Origin: an uncultured Muribaculaceae bacterium
GTDB lineage: Bacteria > Bacteroidota > Bacteroidia > Bacteroidales > Muribaculaceae
Direction of reading: 5' to 3'
Assembly (NCBI GenBank): GCA_947625935.1
Contig: CANQQE010000014.1
Span: 1 to 62,274, forward strand
DNA: 62,274 nucleotides
Numbering within the stretch: position 1 is the stretch's first letter; each line of letters opens with the position of its first letter. Positions 26,370 to 34,836 of this stretch are shown in pieces. The position numbers and the translations under genes were made by a program. Under the pieces are notes generated by a model that saw only the letters and a list, made by a program, of their open reading frames with translations, was not told the DNA's origin and searched no databases.

Positions 26370-27971
26370 TTAGAATTTGTAGCCGACTGACAGCACTATG
26401 TGGCTATCATTCTCAGTCAGGCTCGCCTGAGGGGTATCGGTGAAACCATCATACGGGGTGAAACCATGCCATGTGCTTTCACGATGGCGGTAGACGTAGG
26501 CAGCATCAGCATAGAAACCTTTATAGCGGTAGCCTAAGCCACAAGTCACATAGTAAGTGTCTTTTTTCAACGTATACGATGGATTAGTACCCGAAGTATA
26601 GATTTGTGTCTGATTGTCGGCGGCTTCATCCTTCACATCCGATGTCGTGTAGTTGAATCCCGCGCGCACACTGAACGAAGGGGTCACCCTGTACTCCGCT
26701 CCGAGGCGTATCGTGTTTGAAGCCTGGAAATAGTTCTTGATGTCGTCGGTAACATACTCATAGGTATTGCCGTCATCATCCTGGACCTTCATGTCGCTGT
26801 AGGCGGTGCGCTCATAATCGACGCTTATTATGCCGCGGCCACCAATCACGCCTGCGGCTCCTATCATGAGCCGCCATGGCGACTTCATCTGCCAGTTATA
26901 ATCGGCAACCTCGGTCTGCGAGGGTCGATTGGGCTGCTGGTCAGAATAAATGCCTGAGCTGTAGCCGTAATCTACGCGAGCGTCATAAACAGTGGTCATA
27001 TCGTAATAGGTCGGTGTATGCACAGCGATACCGAGACGGAACTCGTTAATAGGCTTGAAAATCAATCCGGCCTTGAAGTTGAAGCCGGTACCTGTGGTAT
27101 GTTGCCAGTTTTCGATTGAGAAGGCTGCGTCACCTGTCACGGTCCCGGTCGCCGAAGCGTTGGATATGAGCGCATCGTTGAGCTGCTCGTCATAATATGT
27201 GTCTGACCTGAAATCAAGATCGGTCACGCCGAAACCTATGCCCCAGTAGACAGTGTTCATTATGTTTCCGCCGAAGTTTATGGCATATTCGTCAACATAG
27301 CCTTTTTGACGAGTTCTGAACACAGCGTCGCCGCTTGTTCCGTTCTGCCACAGACCGTTATATTCATTGGAGCCGCGATGGGTGGGATTGATCATATAGC
27401 CGTTGTAGGCAAGTATACTTAGCCAATCCGCATCCGGGTTTCTATATGGGTTATAGTTTGAGGAATAATCGTCAAGCAAATCCTCGGGATAAGCCCAACT
27501 CTGTCCGCTCGTATAGTTCGCTATGTAGTTTGACATCGATGTCGATAACTGCGGCACGCCGCCGTTAAACACGCGGTCAAACGATGCCGAACGCTGGTAG
27601 GCTGCACCCCATGTGAAATAGGGCATAACGTCATTTCCGAGAGCAACCGCCCCGACATAACCAAAATTGTTGCAGGCGACCTTTGTTTGGTCAGAGCTTC
27701 GTTTATACCCCTGCGAACTGGTTTCGGCCGACTGGATGTCAATATCGAGCGTGACCCCGATTTCGCTGCTTCGGTACACTCCTATACCGGCCGGGTTCTG
27801 AGTCAGTGTCGACAAGTCACCGCCAAGAGCCGTGAACGCGCCGCCCATCGACATGAACCTGGCGGTACCGCGCAGTTCTGTGGGCGACAGATTGTAAGCG
27901 TCAATCGCGCTCTGCGCCACCATGGCTACAGGCACAAGACCCATAAGCCCAACGAGTAGATGCTTTTTCAT
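26370..27971 (-). CDS. OmpP1/FadL-type outer-membrane protein
   Basis: A 533-residue predicted beta-barrel: signal peptide MKKHLLVGLMGLVPVAMVAQ, then ELRGTARFMSMGGAFTALGG and LSTLTQNPAGIGVY, the N-terminal hallmark of the OmpP1/FadL/TodX transport proteins in which the NPAG stretch folds near the barrel entrance. The rest alternates beta strands and turns (for example RMLGAAGVIGGRG-like and SFSVRAGFNYTTSDV), ending in HIVLSVGYKF with a terminal Phe typical of outer-membrane barrels. The family takes up hydrophobic compounds; ligand unknown here. Single-gene unit between two hairpins. Confidence 0.85.
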   Translation of the reverse strand: MKKHLLVGLMGLVPVAMVAQSAIDAYNLSPTELRGTARFMSMGGAFTALGGDLSTLTQNPAGIGVYRSSEIGVTLDIDIQSAETSSQGYKRSSDQTKVACNNFGYVGAVALGNDVMPYFTWGAAYQRSASFDRVFNGGVPQLSTSMSNYIANYTSGQSWAYPEDLLDDYSSNYNPYRNPDADWLSILAYNGYMINPTHRGSNEYNGLWQNGTSGDAVFRTRQKGYVDEYAINFGGNIMNTVYWGIGFGVTDLDFRSDTYYDEQLNDALISNASATGTVTGDAAFSIENWQHTTGTGFNFKAGLIFKPINEFRLGIAVHTPTYYDMTTVYDARVDYGYSSGIYSDQQPNRPSQTEVADYNWQMKSPWRLMIGAAGVIGGRGIISVDYERTAYSDMKVQDDDGNTYEYVTDDIKNYFQASNTIRLGAEYRVTPSFSVRAGFNYTTSDVKDEAADNQTQIYTSGTNPSYTLKKDTYYVTCGLGYRYKGFYADAAYVYRHRESTWHGFTPYDGFTDTPQASLTENDSHIVLSVGYKF

Positions 27972-28019
27972 ATTCTAAATTTTGCTTATTTATTTTTATC
28001 ATTTAATCGGTTAGCGGCA

Positions 28020-28044
28020 AAGGCCGGTCGGAAACGACCGCCTT
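28020..28044. terminator. Hairpin with GAAA tetraloop
   Basis: CGGTCG (28025-28030), GAAA loop, CGACCG (28035-28040), extended by AAGG/CCTT across a single bulge. It lies 28 nt past the stop of the leftward low-complexity gene. Confidence 0.65.
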
Positions 28045-28072
28045 CCACCGCTAAACCGGATTACATCATTTT

Positions 28073-29425
28073 TCAGTGTCGGCCGCGGCTTCCACCGCCA
28101 CCTCTCGAACCGCCCCCTGAGCGTCCTCCTCCGAAACCGCCGGGACGACTACCCGACGACGGGCGGGAATAAGACGGAGTTGACGGACGGCTTTGCGACG
28201 GGCGAGAATAAGAGTTCTGGTTGCGGTTAGTGCTGCCGGCATTATTGATAGTCGTCGATGGACGCCTAACGTCGCTCACCTTGTTGTTTTTATTAATATT
28301 TGTCGACGGAACAACACTTGAACCAGGGCGTTGACCCCCGCCGCCGTTGTTAATCGTAGTGGCAGGTCGAGAAACGTTACCCGCCGCCGGACGGTAAATC
28401 GAGCCCTTATTCAAGTTACTGCTTCCGGGTCTGACAGTCGGTGTTGTAGAGCCTGGACGTTGTGTCCCCGTAGCACCGGGCCTCAGACCTGCGCCCGGAC
28501 GTTGACCCGAAGCAGGACGGTTTCCTACGCCGCTTGCACCCGGACGATAATTGCCGCCGGGTCGGTAATTTCCGTTCGGACGGTTACCCGGACGTAAACC
28601 GCTGGGACGGCCACCGGGACGATAGGCCGGGCGATTGTAGCCGTAATGTGGTCTGTGGGAGCCGGCCGGAGAGGGACGCCAGTAATAAGGACGGCTATAT
28701 CCGTAATAATAGTAGGGATAAGGTCGCCATGCAGGATACCACGCCGGGCCCCAGCCCCAATTCCAACCTACATTCCACCCCCAGTTTGAACTCCAGGATA
28801 GCGACCACGAAGGCCCGTACCATGAATCCCAGTACCACGGCGAACGCCATGTAGAGTAACCCCACCACGGATTCCAATAGTCATTGTTGTTGACATATAT
28901 GTTCACCGTAGCCGGCTGCGACGAAGATGAGTTATAGTAATAATCCACCAAATCATCGTCGCCTGAATCAGTCACGATATTCGGGTTGTGAAATTTCTCA
29001 ATTCTGCGAGTATAAGTGAAATCTTCAGTTTCATCGGGTGTGGCCGGAGCTGCGTTGTCGGTTGTATAACGCCGGTTATACTCATCGACATCACGCGTGT
29101 TGCCGCTATTGACTGTATAGGTATCAGACCCGGCCAAGTCAGCGACCTCATAATGATATGGTTGTGTCGTTGAATTGCCGAAAGTCCATTTTTCCGATGT
29201 CACCGGTGCCGTCGTTGTCGTGGTACGGGTAGTGGTTGTTGTCGTTGTGGTCCGTGTCGTTTTACTTTTTGACGCGGATTTTTTCGACTCCTTGGCTTTG
29301 CGCTCTTTCTGCTCCTGCTTGGAATCATAATAAATATCGTCGTCATAATAGCTCTGCGCGGCAACGATGCCTACCGACCCCGCGCACAGACCCAACGTCA
29401 ACAATGCGTGTTTAAAGTTCATCAT
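28073..29425 (-). CDS. Exported low-complexity Thr/Tyr/Trp/Arg-Pro-Gly-rich protein
   Basis: A 450-residue secreted protein: signal peptide ending VGIVAAQ, a charged Lys/Glu segment (about 36-52), a poly-Thr block with TTRTTT units (about 56-75), a middle dominated by Trp, Tyr and Ser-Trp repeats (about 190-255), and a long C-terminal half built on Arg-Pro-Gly and Arg-Pro-Ser units (about 255-440), ending in a Gly/Arg/Ser tail. No enzyme motif is seen. Such proteins are probably disordered surface or matrix components. A promoter -7 box TATATTTG lies 99 nt upstream on the minus strand. Confidence 0.7.
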   Translation of the reverse strand: MMNFKHALLTLGLCAGSVGIVAAQSYYDDDIYYDSKQEQKERKAKESKKSASKSKTTRTTTTTTTTRTTTTTAPVTSEKWTFGNSTTQPYHYEVADLAGSDTYTVNSGNTRDVDEYNRRYTTDNAAPATPDETEDFTYTRRIEKFHNPNIVTDSGDDDLVDYYYNSSSSQPATVNIYVNNNDYWNPWWGYSTWRSPWYWDSWYGPSWSLSWSSNWGWNVGWNWGWGPAWYPAWRPYPYYYYGYSRPYYWRPSPAGSHRPHYGYNRPAYRPGGRPSGLRPGNRPNGNYRPGGNYRPGASGVGNRPASGQRPGAGLRPGATGTQRPGSTTPTVRPGSSNLNKGSIYRPAAGNVSRPATTINNGGGGQRPGSSVVPSTNINKNNKVSDVRRPSTTINNAGSTNRNQNSYSRPSQSRPSTPSYSRPSSGSRPGGFGGGRSGGGSRGGGGSRGRH

Positions 29426-29523
29426 CAGAGCAATCCTTTCTTCTTTTTATTCGTTTTGGTTAGTTTTATAGATTAGACATCCGCAGCTCCATAAAGTTTA
29501 AGCCGTCAGGGTCTACTCAGTCA

Positions 29524-29531
29524 CAAATATA
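29524..29531 (-). promoter_or_regulatory. -7 box of the low-complexity gene
   Basis: Minus strand TATATTTG matches TAnnTTTG, about 99 nt before the ATG at 29425. No -33 element at consensus distance. The rest of the 29426-29730 interval holds two hairpins and no gene. Confidence 0.5.
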
Positions 29532-29623
29532 ACAAATTTCTGAATTATAGCCTAATTATCGCGCCACGAGGGAGAAATTTCGCTCCATTTTCACGATTGG
29601 TGCACCACTGGGCATCACAACAG

Positions 29624-29667
29624 GCGGGGAACTCCATCGTATTGCTGTTCTTGATGGAATCCCCCGC
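29624..29667. other. Imperfect long hairpin
   Basis: GCGGGG with CTCCATC (29624-29638) pairs with GATGGA and CCCCGC (29653-29667) across a 14-nt loop with two internal mismatches. It could be a terminator or part of a leader; followed on the plus strand by TTTATTCTTT. Confidence 0.45.
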
Positions 29668-29699
29668 TGATTTATTCTTTAATACTCCTATTTTTACCT

Positions 29700-29725
29700 G
29701 ATTTCGGCGGCAAACCGCCGAAATC
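29700..29725 (-). terminator. Perfect 11-bp hairpin after HdeD-like gene
   Basis: GATTTCGGCGG (29700-29710) and CCGCCGAAATC (29715-29725) enclose a 4-nt loop directly after the HdeD-like stop. There is no T-tract, so 3'-end protection is also possible. Confidence 0.6.
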
Positions 29726-29730
29726 TCAGA

Positions 29731-30294
29731 TTAACCTTGACGGCCTCCCTCGATGGGGCGCATATCATACGATGCCATGGCGATAGAGAAGCCCCAGTAG
29801 ATGAATGCGAGAGCAGTCAGGAAGCTGACCATATACATATCCTGAATCCAGCCGGCCTCAAAGAAGAAGAAACCGATGAGCACCAACAGGATACCATTCA
29901 CGAGATACAGCCACCAGTAGCGGCGCGCGCGCTGGCTCACGGCACCCACCATAGCTTCAAAGCCCCAGAACAGGAAGATAAATGCTAAGAAATAGGGGAA
30001 CACAACCTCCGAGAGGATGATTGATCTCACAAGCATGAAGCCGATGAACATATCAATCACACCGCCGGCAAGCCACCAGCCCCATCCGCGCGGATGATTC
30101 GGACCGGCCGACACACAGAGCTGAACAATACCGCCGAGAATCAGCAACCAACCGAAGATTTGTGATGCGATGGCGTAACCTGCTTGCGGCCAAAACCAAT
30201 AAGCAAACCCTCCGACGACCATCAAAAGACCAACGATGAGGACCATCCACCAATATTTGGTCTGTCCCCAATAATTAACTTGTAAGGCTTTCAT
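29731..30294 (-). CDS. HdeD/DUF308-type membrane protein
   Basis: A 187-residue inner-membrane protein with six hydrophobic helices, arranged as the HdeD/DUF308 repeat: WWMVLIVGLLMVVGGFAYWF, then IFGWLLILGGIVQLC, WWLAGGVIDMFIGFMLV, FPYFLAFIFLFWGFEAM, YLVNGILLVLIGFFFF and TALAFIYWGFSIAMA. HdeD was first linked to acid resistance in enteric bacteria, but the mechanism is unclear and its role here is unknown. Stands alone between two hairpins and the promoter region of the 30.5-kb operon. Confidence 0.85.
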   Translation of the reverse strand: MKALQVNYWGQTKYWWMVLIVGLLMVVGGFAYWFWPQAGYAIASQIFGWLLILGGIVQLCVSAGPNHPRGWGWWLAGGVIDMFIGFMLVRSIILSEVVFPYFLAFIFLFWGFEAMVGAVSQRARRYWWLYLVNGILLVLIGFFFFEAGWIQDMYMVSFLTALAFIYWGFSIAMASYDMRPIEGGRQG

Positions 30295-30439
30295 AATAAT
30301 AGTAATTAAATGAGTTAAACTATTTTTGTTTTCTCTTATAACAACCGCTTAACAAATTTTGTTGAAAAAATTATTCTATTTTTTCGCCCCACCAACACAT
30401 ATATCTCCCCAAAATATGCTGTAAAACATCTTCCGAGAT

Positions 30440-30470
30440 TTTGTCCCTGTAACTCCGTGCGTTATCTTTG
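30440..30470 (+). promoter_or_regulatory. Consensus promoter of the DTVSY/Rhs operon
   Basis: TTTG at 30440-30443, 19 nt, then TATCTTTG at 30463-30470: an exact match to the Bacteroidota vegetative promoter. The start site would fall near 30477, so translation must begin at the ATG at 30517 and not at the earlier in-frame ATG at 30457, which lies inside the promoter. Confidence 0.8.
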
Positions 30471-30516
30471 CGGAAAGTGCCACAGTCATCCCCAAATACC
30501 CCAGCCCATAAACCCC

Positions 30517-31761
30517 ATGCACAAACTCATTTACATAACGTTATTCCTAATAGGATGCACTTGTTCACTACAGGTATTTCCTACCCACAGAACAGGAACT
30601 ATCGAATGCTGTGACAAACTCACTAATCACGCATTGACCATACCGGATAACAACACGGTCAAATCCCCCACCAATCAAAAATATGATTATGTCTTCGATT
30701 CCCTTTACCACAACATCTATAATCAAAACACCACAAAAACTAACTACAACCGACCATCAAGACCTGATTACAGATACGAAAGATTCAAACAGTTATGGCA
30801 AGCGTTGAACATATCTGACGATGACACCGTCTACATATCTCGGATGTGGTTTAACGACAACGGACATAATTCTCGATTTGTGATTATGCGTTCCAAAAGC
30901 CATTCATTCATGAGTAACGGCATTGTCAAGCATGTCGAGCTGTCTCCACTGGCGACATCACTGCTGATGGAGGCCTGGAATCCCGACTCGTTGAGAGAAT
31001 CCGGCAAGCGATTCGAGCAAAAAGCAGCAGGCTTCGTAGGCGGTGCTCGGTCATACACCCATGCCACACGGATTATAATTAGCAATGGGACAATCGACAT
31101 CGATACCGTCAGCTACGGCAGCGGGAAATTAGACAGGCCGTACGTCAAGCTCTACAAAAAATATCTCGCAGAAAAAACCTACGACCCGTATCTCAGAATA
31201 TACCACGAACTATTTAACATATATTGGGAAGCCGACACATCGTCCCATATACCTGCGAAGCGTATGGCAGCGATTGACCGAACTGATTTCAAGCAAGTAT
31301 GGCAACAGCTTGATATACAGCCAACCGACACTGTCTATGCGTCAATATTCAACGGCACCGACGCAGATAATCGAAATTTCAGGATAGCCTTGTTCCAAAG
31401 CCGCAAAATGACATTCTGGGCCTATAACCCGGTCCCCGACAGCTATGCTAACGCCGACCGAGACGACAATCTTTTAGTTTTGGAAGCCCCCACACGGATG
31501 CCGGGCGGCATGGATGGCCCGCAGCCATATAAACGCTACGGAGAGGCATGGGAAAAAGGATACTACGACCGCTACACAGCGACTCCACCATCCGAACGGC
31601 AACGGCTCGGAATGGAGTGGCCTCAGTTCGGAAAAGGCGACAACCGCTGCCGGGTAACAAACGCAAGGGTGATAATAAACGGCGACAAGCACCGGATCGA
31701 CACGATGAGCTACGCCGCCGATCTGAGCGTCAGCCCGGAGATGTTCAAATATGCCCGATAG
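30517..31761 (+). CDS. Exported protein with two DTVSY modules (novel family)
   Basis: A 414-residue protein from the ATG at 30517, chosen because the promoter covers the upstream in-frame ATG. The N-terminus MHKLIYITLFLIGCTCS is a signal peptide with a possible lipobox (LIGC). Two copies of one module follow: copy A spans FKQLWQALNISDDDTVYIS to IIISNGTIDIDTVSYG (motif at about 31099-31119) and includes AWNPDSLRESG; copy B spans FKQVWQQLDIQPTDTVYAS to RVIINGDKHRIDTMSYA (about 31696-31716). The same module is found once each in the next two genes. I do not recognise the family. It heads an operon that ends in an Rhs remnant, so a link to polymorphic surface proteins is inferred. Confidence 0.75.
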   Translation: MHKLIYITLFLIGCTCSLQVFPTHRTGTIECCDKLTNHALTIPDNNTVKSPTNQKYDYVFDSLYHNIYNQNTTKTNYNRPSRPDYRYERFKQLWQALNISDDDTVYISRMWFNDNGHNSRFVIMRSKSHSFMSNGIVKHVELSPLATSLLMEAWNPDSLRESGKRFEQKAAGFVGGARSYTHATRIIISNGTIDIDTVSYGSGKLDRPYVKLYKKYLAEKTYDPYLRIYHELFNIYWEADTSSHIPAKRMAAIDRTDFKQVWQQLDIQPTDTVYASIFNGTDADNRNFRIALFQSRKMTFWAYNPVPDSYANADRDDNLLVLEAPTRMPGGMDGPQPYKRYGEAWEKGYYDRYTATPPSERQRLGMEWPQFGKGDNRCRVTNARVIINGDKHRIDTMSYAADLSVSPEMFKYAR

Positions 31762-31905
31762 TCTCCGAAAATTAAATTGGGGAACGATACAGCATAACAA
31801 ATTCTACGTTTATAAATTAAATCATTATTTTCCTTTATTTTCGCTATTTCAAGTCTTATTTTAGCCGGGTCTTTCACAACCGCCAATGAGATATCAGACA
31901 GATAT

Positions 31906-32523
31906 ATGTCTGAATCGAAAAAAGACTGCGATAAAAAAGTATTGAACAAAGATGCTCAGGGCAATGAAACGAAACAAAGGCAGAAAATTAATCAATTATA
32001 TGACCGATTATATTGTGAATACTGGAGCGTTAAAATTCCAAAGAATAAATTCGATAACACCCAAAATGGAATTAAGCCCAACCGAGATTGGAAGCACTAC
32101 TACCCCGCATGGAACGAACTTAATCCCAAACTCGGAGACACCATCTATATTTATTCTTATCACACTGCAGCCGGTGAGGATTTTGATTCATTTGCCATTT
32201 TTAAAAATAAAAACAAGGTCATGATTGCATACGCTCCACAAGCATATGATGAAAACCATGTTAATCAGAATACCTCCACGACATTGATAAACCTCTCTAT
32301 GCCCCAGCAAGACCAACTTGTCGAAAAATGGGACTTAGACCATTTTAAAAAAATCGGAGAAAAATACAAAGCCGACGCACCGCGTATACTTGGTGGATAT
32401 AAAATCACTATAAGGGCCGCTAGGATAATTATTGACGGCTCTAAATCAACCATCGACACCGTAAGCTACGGATATTTACACAAATCGCCTTGGCCATATC
32501 TTCAGATTATATACCTGAATTGA
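31906..32523 (+). CDS. DTVSY-module protein with probable lost or ATT start
   Basis: The ATG at 31906 gives 205 residues without a signal peptide, containing one module: HYYPAWNELNPKLGDTIYIY to RIIIDGSKSTIDTVSYG (motif 32452-32472), with KWDLDHFKKIG in the place of WNPDSLR. In frame upstream, from an ATT at 31816 that directly follows a stop, the sequence encodes IKSLFSFIFAISSLILAGS, a textbook signal peptide, running into the annotated start. No ATG, GTG or TTG exists in that stretch. Either translation begins at the rare ATT codon or the original ATG was mutated and export was lost. AT-rich compared with core genes. Confidence 0.65.
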   Translation: MSESKKDCDKKVLNKDAQGNETKQRQKINQLYDRLYCEYWSVKIPKNKFDNTQNGIKPNRDWKHYYPAWNELNPKLGDTIYIYSYHTAAGEDFDSFAIFKNKNKVMIAYAPQAYDENHVNQNTSTTLINLSMPQQDQLVEKWDLDHFKKIGEKYKADAPRILGGYKITIRAARIIIDGSKSTIDTVSYGYLHKSPWPYLQIIYLN

Positions 32524-32581
32524 TGCCCATGTTCATAAAACATCTGCATCAAAAAGCGGTTGAATCAGTTTTTAAAATCAA

Positions 32582-33385
32582 ATGAACAGATTTATTAAAA
32601 TATTAGCAGCATTATTTTTATGCCCAGTTTTTGCAGATTCCCAATTGACAACAGAGAATTTAGCCTCTGGATATGATATTAAAAATAATCTGTATGACTC
32701 GATATTTCTTAAATATTGGGTTATTGAGCAATGCGATGACGGCACCACACAAAAGGAATTTATTTATCAAAAGTGGCAATGTTTCCGCTCGCTATGGGAA
32801 TCTTTGCCAATCTCAGTCAATGATACTACATTATTGTCAACATATTCATTCTATTCGGATGGTGATGTTTACGAGTGTGCGACTTTAAAAAATTCCAAAG
32901 TAGCTCTACTAGCCGGATTATTATATGAACCATCCTCTAACGGATGTCTAAAACCGAAAGCTGAGATTATCAAAATCACGAGCGAATCCACTCATAATCT
33001 TATTGACAAATGGAATCCTGATTCTCTACGCTCCATAGCTCGATGGTTCAGTGACTACAGGCCAGCCCCTGAAGCCATAAAATGCAGGATAAAGAGCGCG
33101 CATATAATTTTTGATGGTCTGAACCCTCCAACTGTCGACACCGTGAGCTACAAAACGTGGAAATTAGTCTCACTGTATCTAACACCGAGTATAGTCAAAC
33201 AAGATAAAGATATGCGTGATGGGTATCTTAAACTCATCAATGGAAAAACGTCAACAAACGAGCGCAATAATCTAAATTACAACAATGACTCAACTTGGGT
33301 CAAATCTAAAGAGATGTCTAAATTCCGAAAACAGTTAAGAAAACAAATCAAGAAATCCATAATCAATGCGAAACAAAAGAATTAA
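32582..33385 (+). CDS. Exported single DTVSY-module protein
   Basis: A 267-residue secreted protein: signal peptide MNRFIKILAALFLCPVFADS, then YDSIFLKYWVIEQ, a motif shared in looser form with its two upstream paralogues, and one module from FRSLWESLPISVNDTTLLST to HIIFDGLNPPTVDTVSYK (motif 33134-33151) including KWNPDSLRSIARWF. The tail after residue 210 is basic (KFRKQLRKQIKKSIINAKQK). It overlaps the Rhs stub by 20 nt (33366-33385), so it was made together with that protein. Function unrecognised. AT-rich, unlike the flanking rpoD gene, which suggests acquisition. Confidence 0.75.
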   Translation: MNRFIKILAALFLCPVFADSQLTTENLASGYDIKNNLYDSIFLKYWVIEQCDDGTTQKEFIYQKWQCFRSLWESLPISVNDTTLLSTYSFYSDGDVYECATLKNSKVALLAGLLYEPSSNGCLKPKAEIIKITSESTHNLIDKWNPDSLRSIARWFSDYRPAPEAIKCRIKSAHIIFDGLNPPTVDTVSYKTWKLVSLYLTPSIVKQDKDMRDGYLKLINGKTSTNERNNLNYNNDSTWVKSKEMSKFRKQLRKQIKKSIINAKQKN

Positions 33386-33749
33386 ACATTTACTAATACC
33401 CAAATTCATATTAGAAACAGTTTTTGTATTCTTGGCTGCTCTATCTGTCGTTGCCAATGACAACATAAGCAGTTATGCTCCTAGAGATTATTCTATCATT
33501 CCTCCGTCTCCCGAAGTTTCATCGCTGATTAACTTCTACGACATACCAGTGGACTATTTCCACGGCCTACCCGACATAACGCTACCCATTTACGAGCTGA
33601 CTCAAGGCTCACTGAAAGTCCCGGTGTCGATACGCTACCACGGTGCCCAGAAGCTTCCTTATCCCAATCTCGGCCCCGGAACTGCGGCGACCGTTCAAGA
33701 TTGTAGAACCGTGACTTTGCAGCTCGACAATGATTTTGACGCCGCATAG
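33366..33749 (+). pseudogene. N-terminal stub of an Rhs/YD-repeat surface protein
   Basis: A 127-residue open frame. After a signal peptide (about residues 12-30) comes PPSPEVSSLINFYDIPVDYF, then HGLPDITLPIYELTQGSLKV and PVSIRYHGAQ, which is the conserved opening of the very long Bacteroidota Rhs/YD-repeat proteins, where it normally continues into a VGLGWSLNAGG-like segment and hundreds of YD repeats. Here the similarity stops at about residue 93, and an unrelated 34-residue tail leads to a stop in an 11-bp tandem repeat. Full-length relatives exceed 1000 residues, so this is read as a deletion remnant, possibly fused to the former C-terminal end. Confidence 0.7.
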
Positions 33750-33770
33750 ACGCCGCATAGACGTCGCATA
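33738..33770. repeat. Three tandem 11-bp repeats
   Basis: GACGCCGCATA at 33738-33748 and 33749-33759, then GACGTCGCATA at 33760-33770. The unit length is not a multiple of three, so loss or gain of a copy changes the frame. The stop codon of the Rhs stub lies within it. Confidence 0.85.
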
Positions 33771-33826
33771 GTTTTAAAAATCATAAATTGTCGGTGCACA
33801 AGGCAACAGATTCCAAAATAAATCGT

Positions 33827-33834
33827 TAACTTTG
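33827..33834 (+). promoter_or_regulatory. -7 box of rpoD
   Basis: TAACTTTG matches TAnnTTTG 41 nt before the rpoD start at 33875. No good -33 element is visible at the standard distance. Confidence 0.55.
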
Positions 33835-33874
33835 CACGTTGCTATTACAATAGCCCAAAACTTCAATTCAGAAG

Positions 33875-34735
33875 ATGAGACAATTAAAAATAACAAAATC
33901 AATTACCAACCGCGAAAGCGCGTCTCTCGACAAATATCTTCAGGAAATAGGCCGCGAAGACCTCATAACTGTTGAGGAAGAGGTAGAACTCGCCCAGCGA
34001 ATAAAGCAAGGAGACCAGGCCGCCCTCGAAAAGCTCACCCGCGCCAACCTGCGTTTTGTCGTGTCGGTCGCCAAGCAATATCAGAATCAGGGTCTTTCGC
34101 TCCCTGACCTGATTAACGAAGGCAACCTCGGACTGATCAAAGCCGCCCAAAAGTTTGACGAAACCCGCGGTTTCAAATTCATTTCCTACGCCGTGTGGTG
34201 GATTCGCCAGTCAATCCTTCAGGCATTGGCCGAGCAGTCGCGAATAGTGCGCCTTCCGCTCAACCAGGTGGGTTCTCTCAACAAAATCAGCAAAGCGCTT
34301 TCCAAGTTCGAGCAGGAAAACGAACGTCGCCCCTCGGCCGAGGAGCTTGCCGACGCCCTTGACGTGCCCGTCGAGAAAATCGCTGACACAATGAAGGTTT
34401 CTGGCCGGCACATATCGGTCGACGCTCCGTTTGTCGAAGGCGAGGACAACAGTCTTCTCGACGTTTTGACCAACGACGATTCTCCGATGGCCGACGCCAC
34501 GCTCACACAAGAATCGCTTTCTAAAGAAGTGGACCGAGCCCTCCGCCAACTGCATGAACGCGAACGCGAGATTCTGAAAATGTTCTTCGGCATTGGATGT
34601 CAGGAGATGACTTTGGAAGAAATCGGTGCGAAATTTGACCTCACACGCGAACGCGTGCGCCAAATCAAAGAAAAAGCTATACGCCGACTCAAAGGCCAAA
34701 AGAGCCGCCTGCTCAAAACATACCTCGGCCAATAA
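33875..34735 (+). CDS. rpoD: Primary sigma factor, Bacteroidota RpoD
   Basis: A 286-residue sigma-70, short because it lacks the long region 1.1 and non-conserved region of enteric RpoD, as in the Bacteroides primary sigma factor. Region 1.2 is [20 protein letters not shown]; region 2 includes [20 protein letters not shown] and [20 protein letters not shown] with the aromatic residues that melt the -7 box; region 3 follows ([10 protein letters not shown]); region 4 ends with [20 protein letters not shown], the -33 recognition helix. It directs the TTTG/TAnnTTTG promoters seen throughout this window. Own promoter upstream, strong terminator downstream. Confidence 0.96.
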   Translation: MRQLKITKSITNRESASLDKYLQEIGREDLITVEEEVELAQRIKQGDQAALEKLTRANLRFVVSVAKQYQNQGLSLPDLINEGNLGLIKAAQKFDETRGFKFISYAVWWIRQSILQALAEQSRIVRLPLNQVGSLNKISKALSKFEQENERRPSAEELADALDVPVEKIADTMKVSGRHISVDAPFVEGEDNSLLDVLTNDDSPMADATLTQESLSKEVDRALRQLHEREREILKMFFGIGCQEMTLEEIGAKFDLTRERVRQIKEKAIRRLKGQKSRLLKTYLGQ

Positions 34736-34773
34736 TGCGACACCCCGCTAAGATATTAGCGCAAGTCATACAT

Positions 34774-34822
34774 AAAAGAGCGGTCGGACGATTCTCATTT
34801 TGAATCGCCCGACCGCTCTTTT
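34774..34822 (+). terminator. Strong terminator after rpoD
   Basis: AAAAGAGCGGTCGG, a mismatch and CGATTC (34774-34794) pair with GAATCG, a mismatch and CCGACCGCTCTTTT (34802-34822). Stem of about 20 bp with a 7-nt loop, A-run and T-run on the outside, so it can act in both directions. Confidence 0.85.
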
Positions 34823-34836
34823 GTTCGCATAATAAA

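Noticed and set aside
28325-28625. CRISPR-like or tandem repeat array
   Set aside because: The repeated bases come from Arg-Pro-Gly codons within one continuous reading frame and lack uniform spacers.
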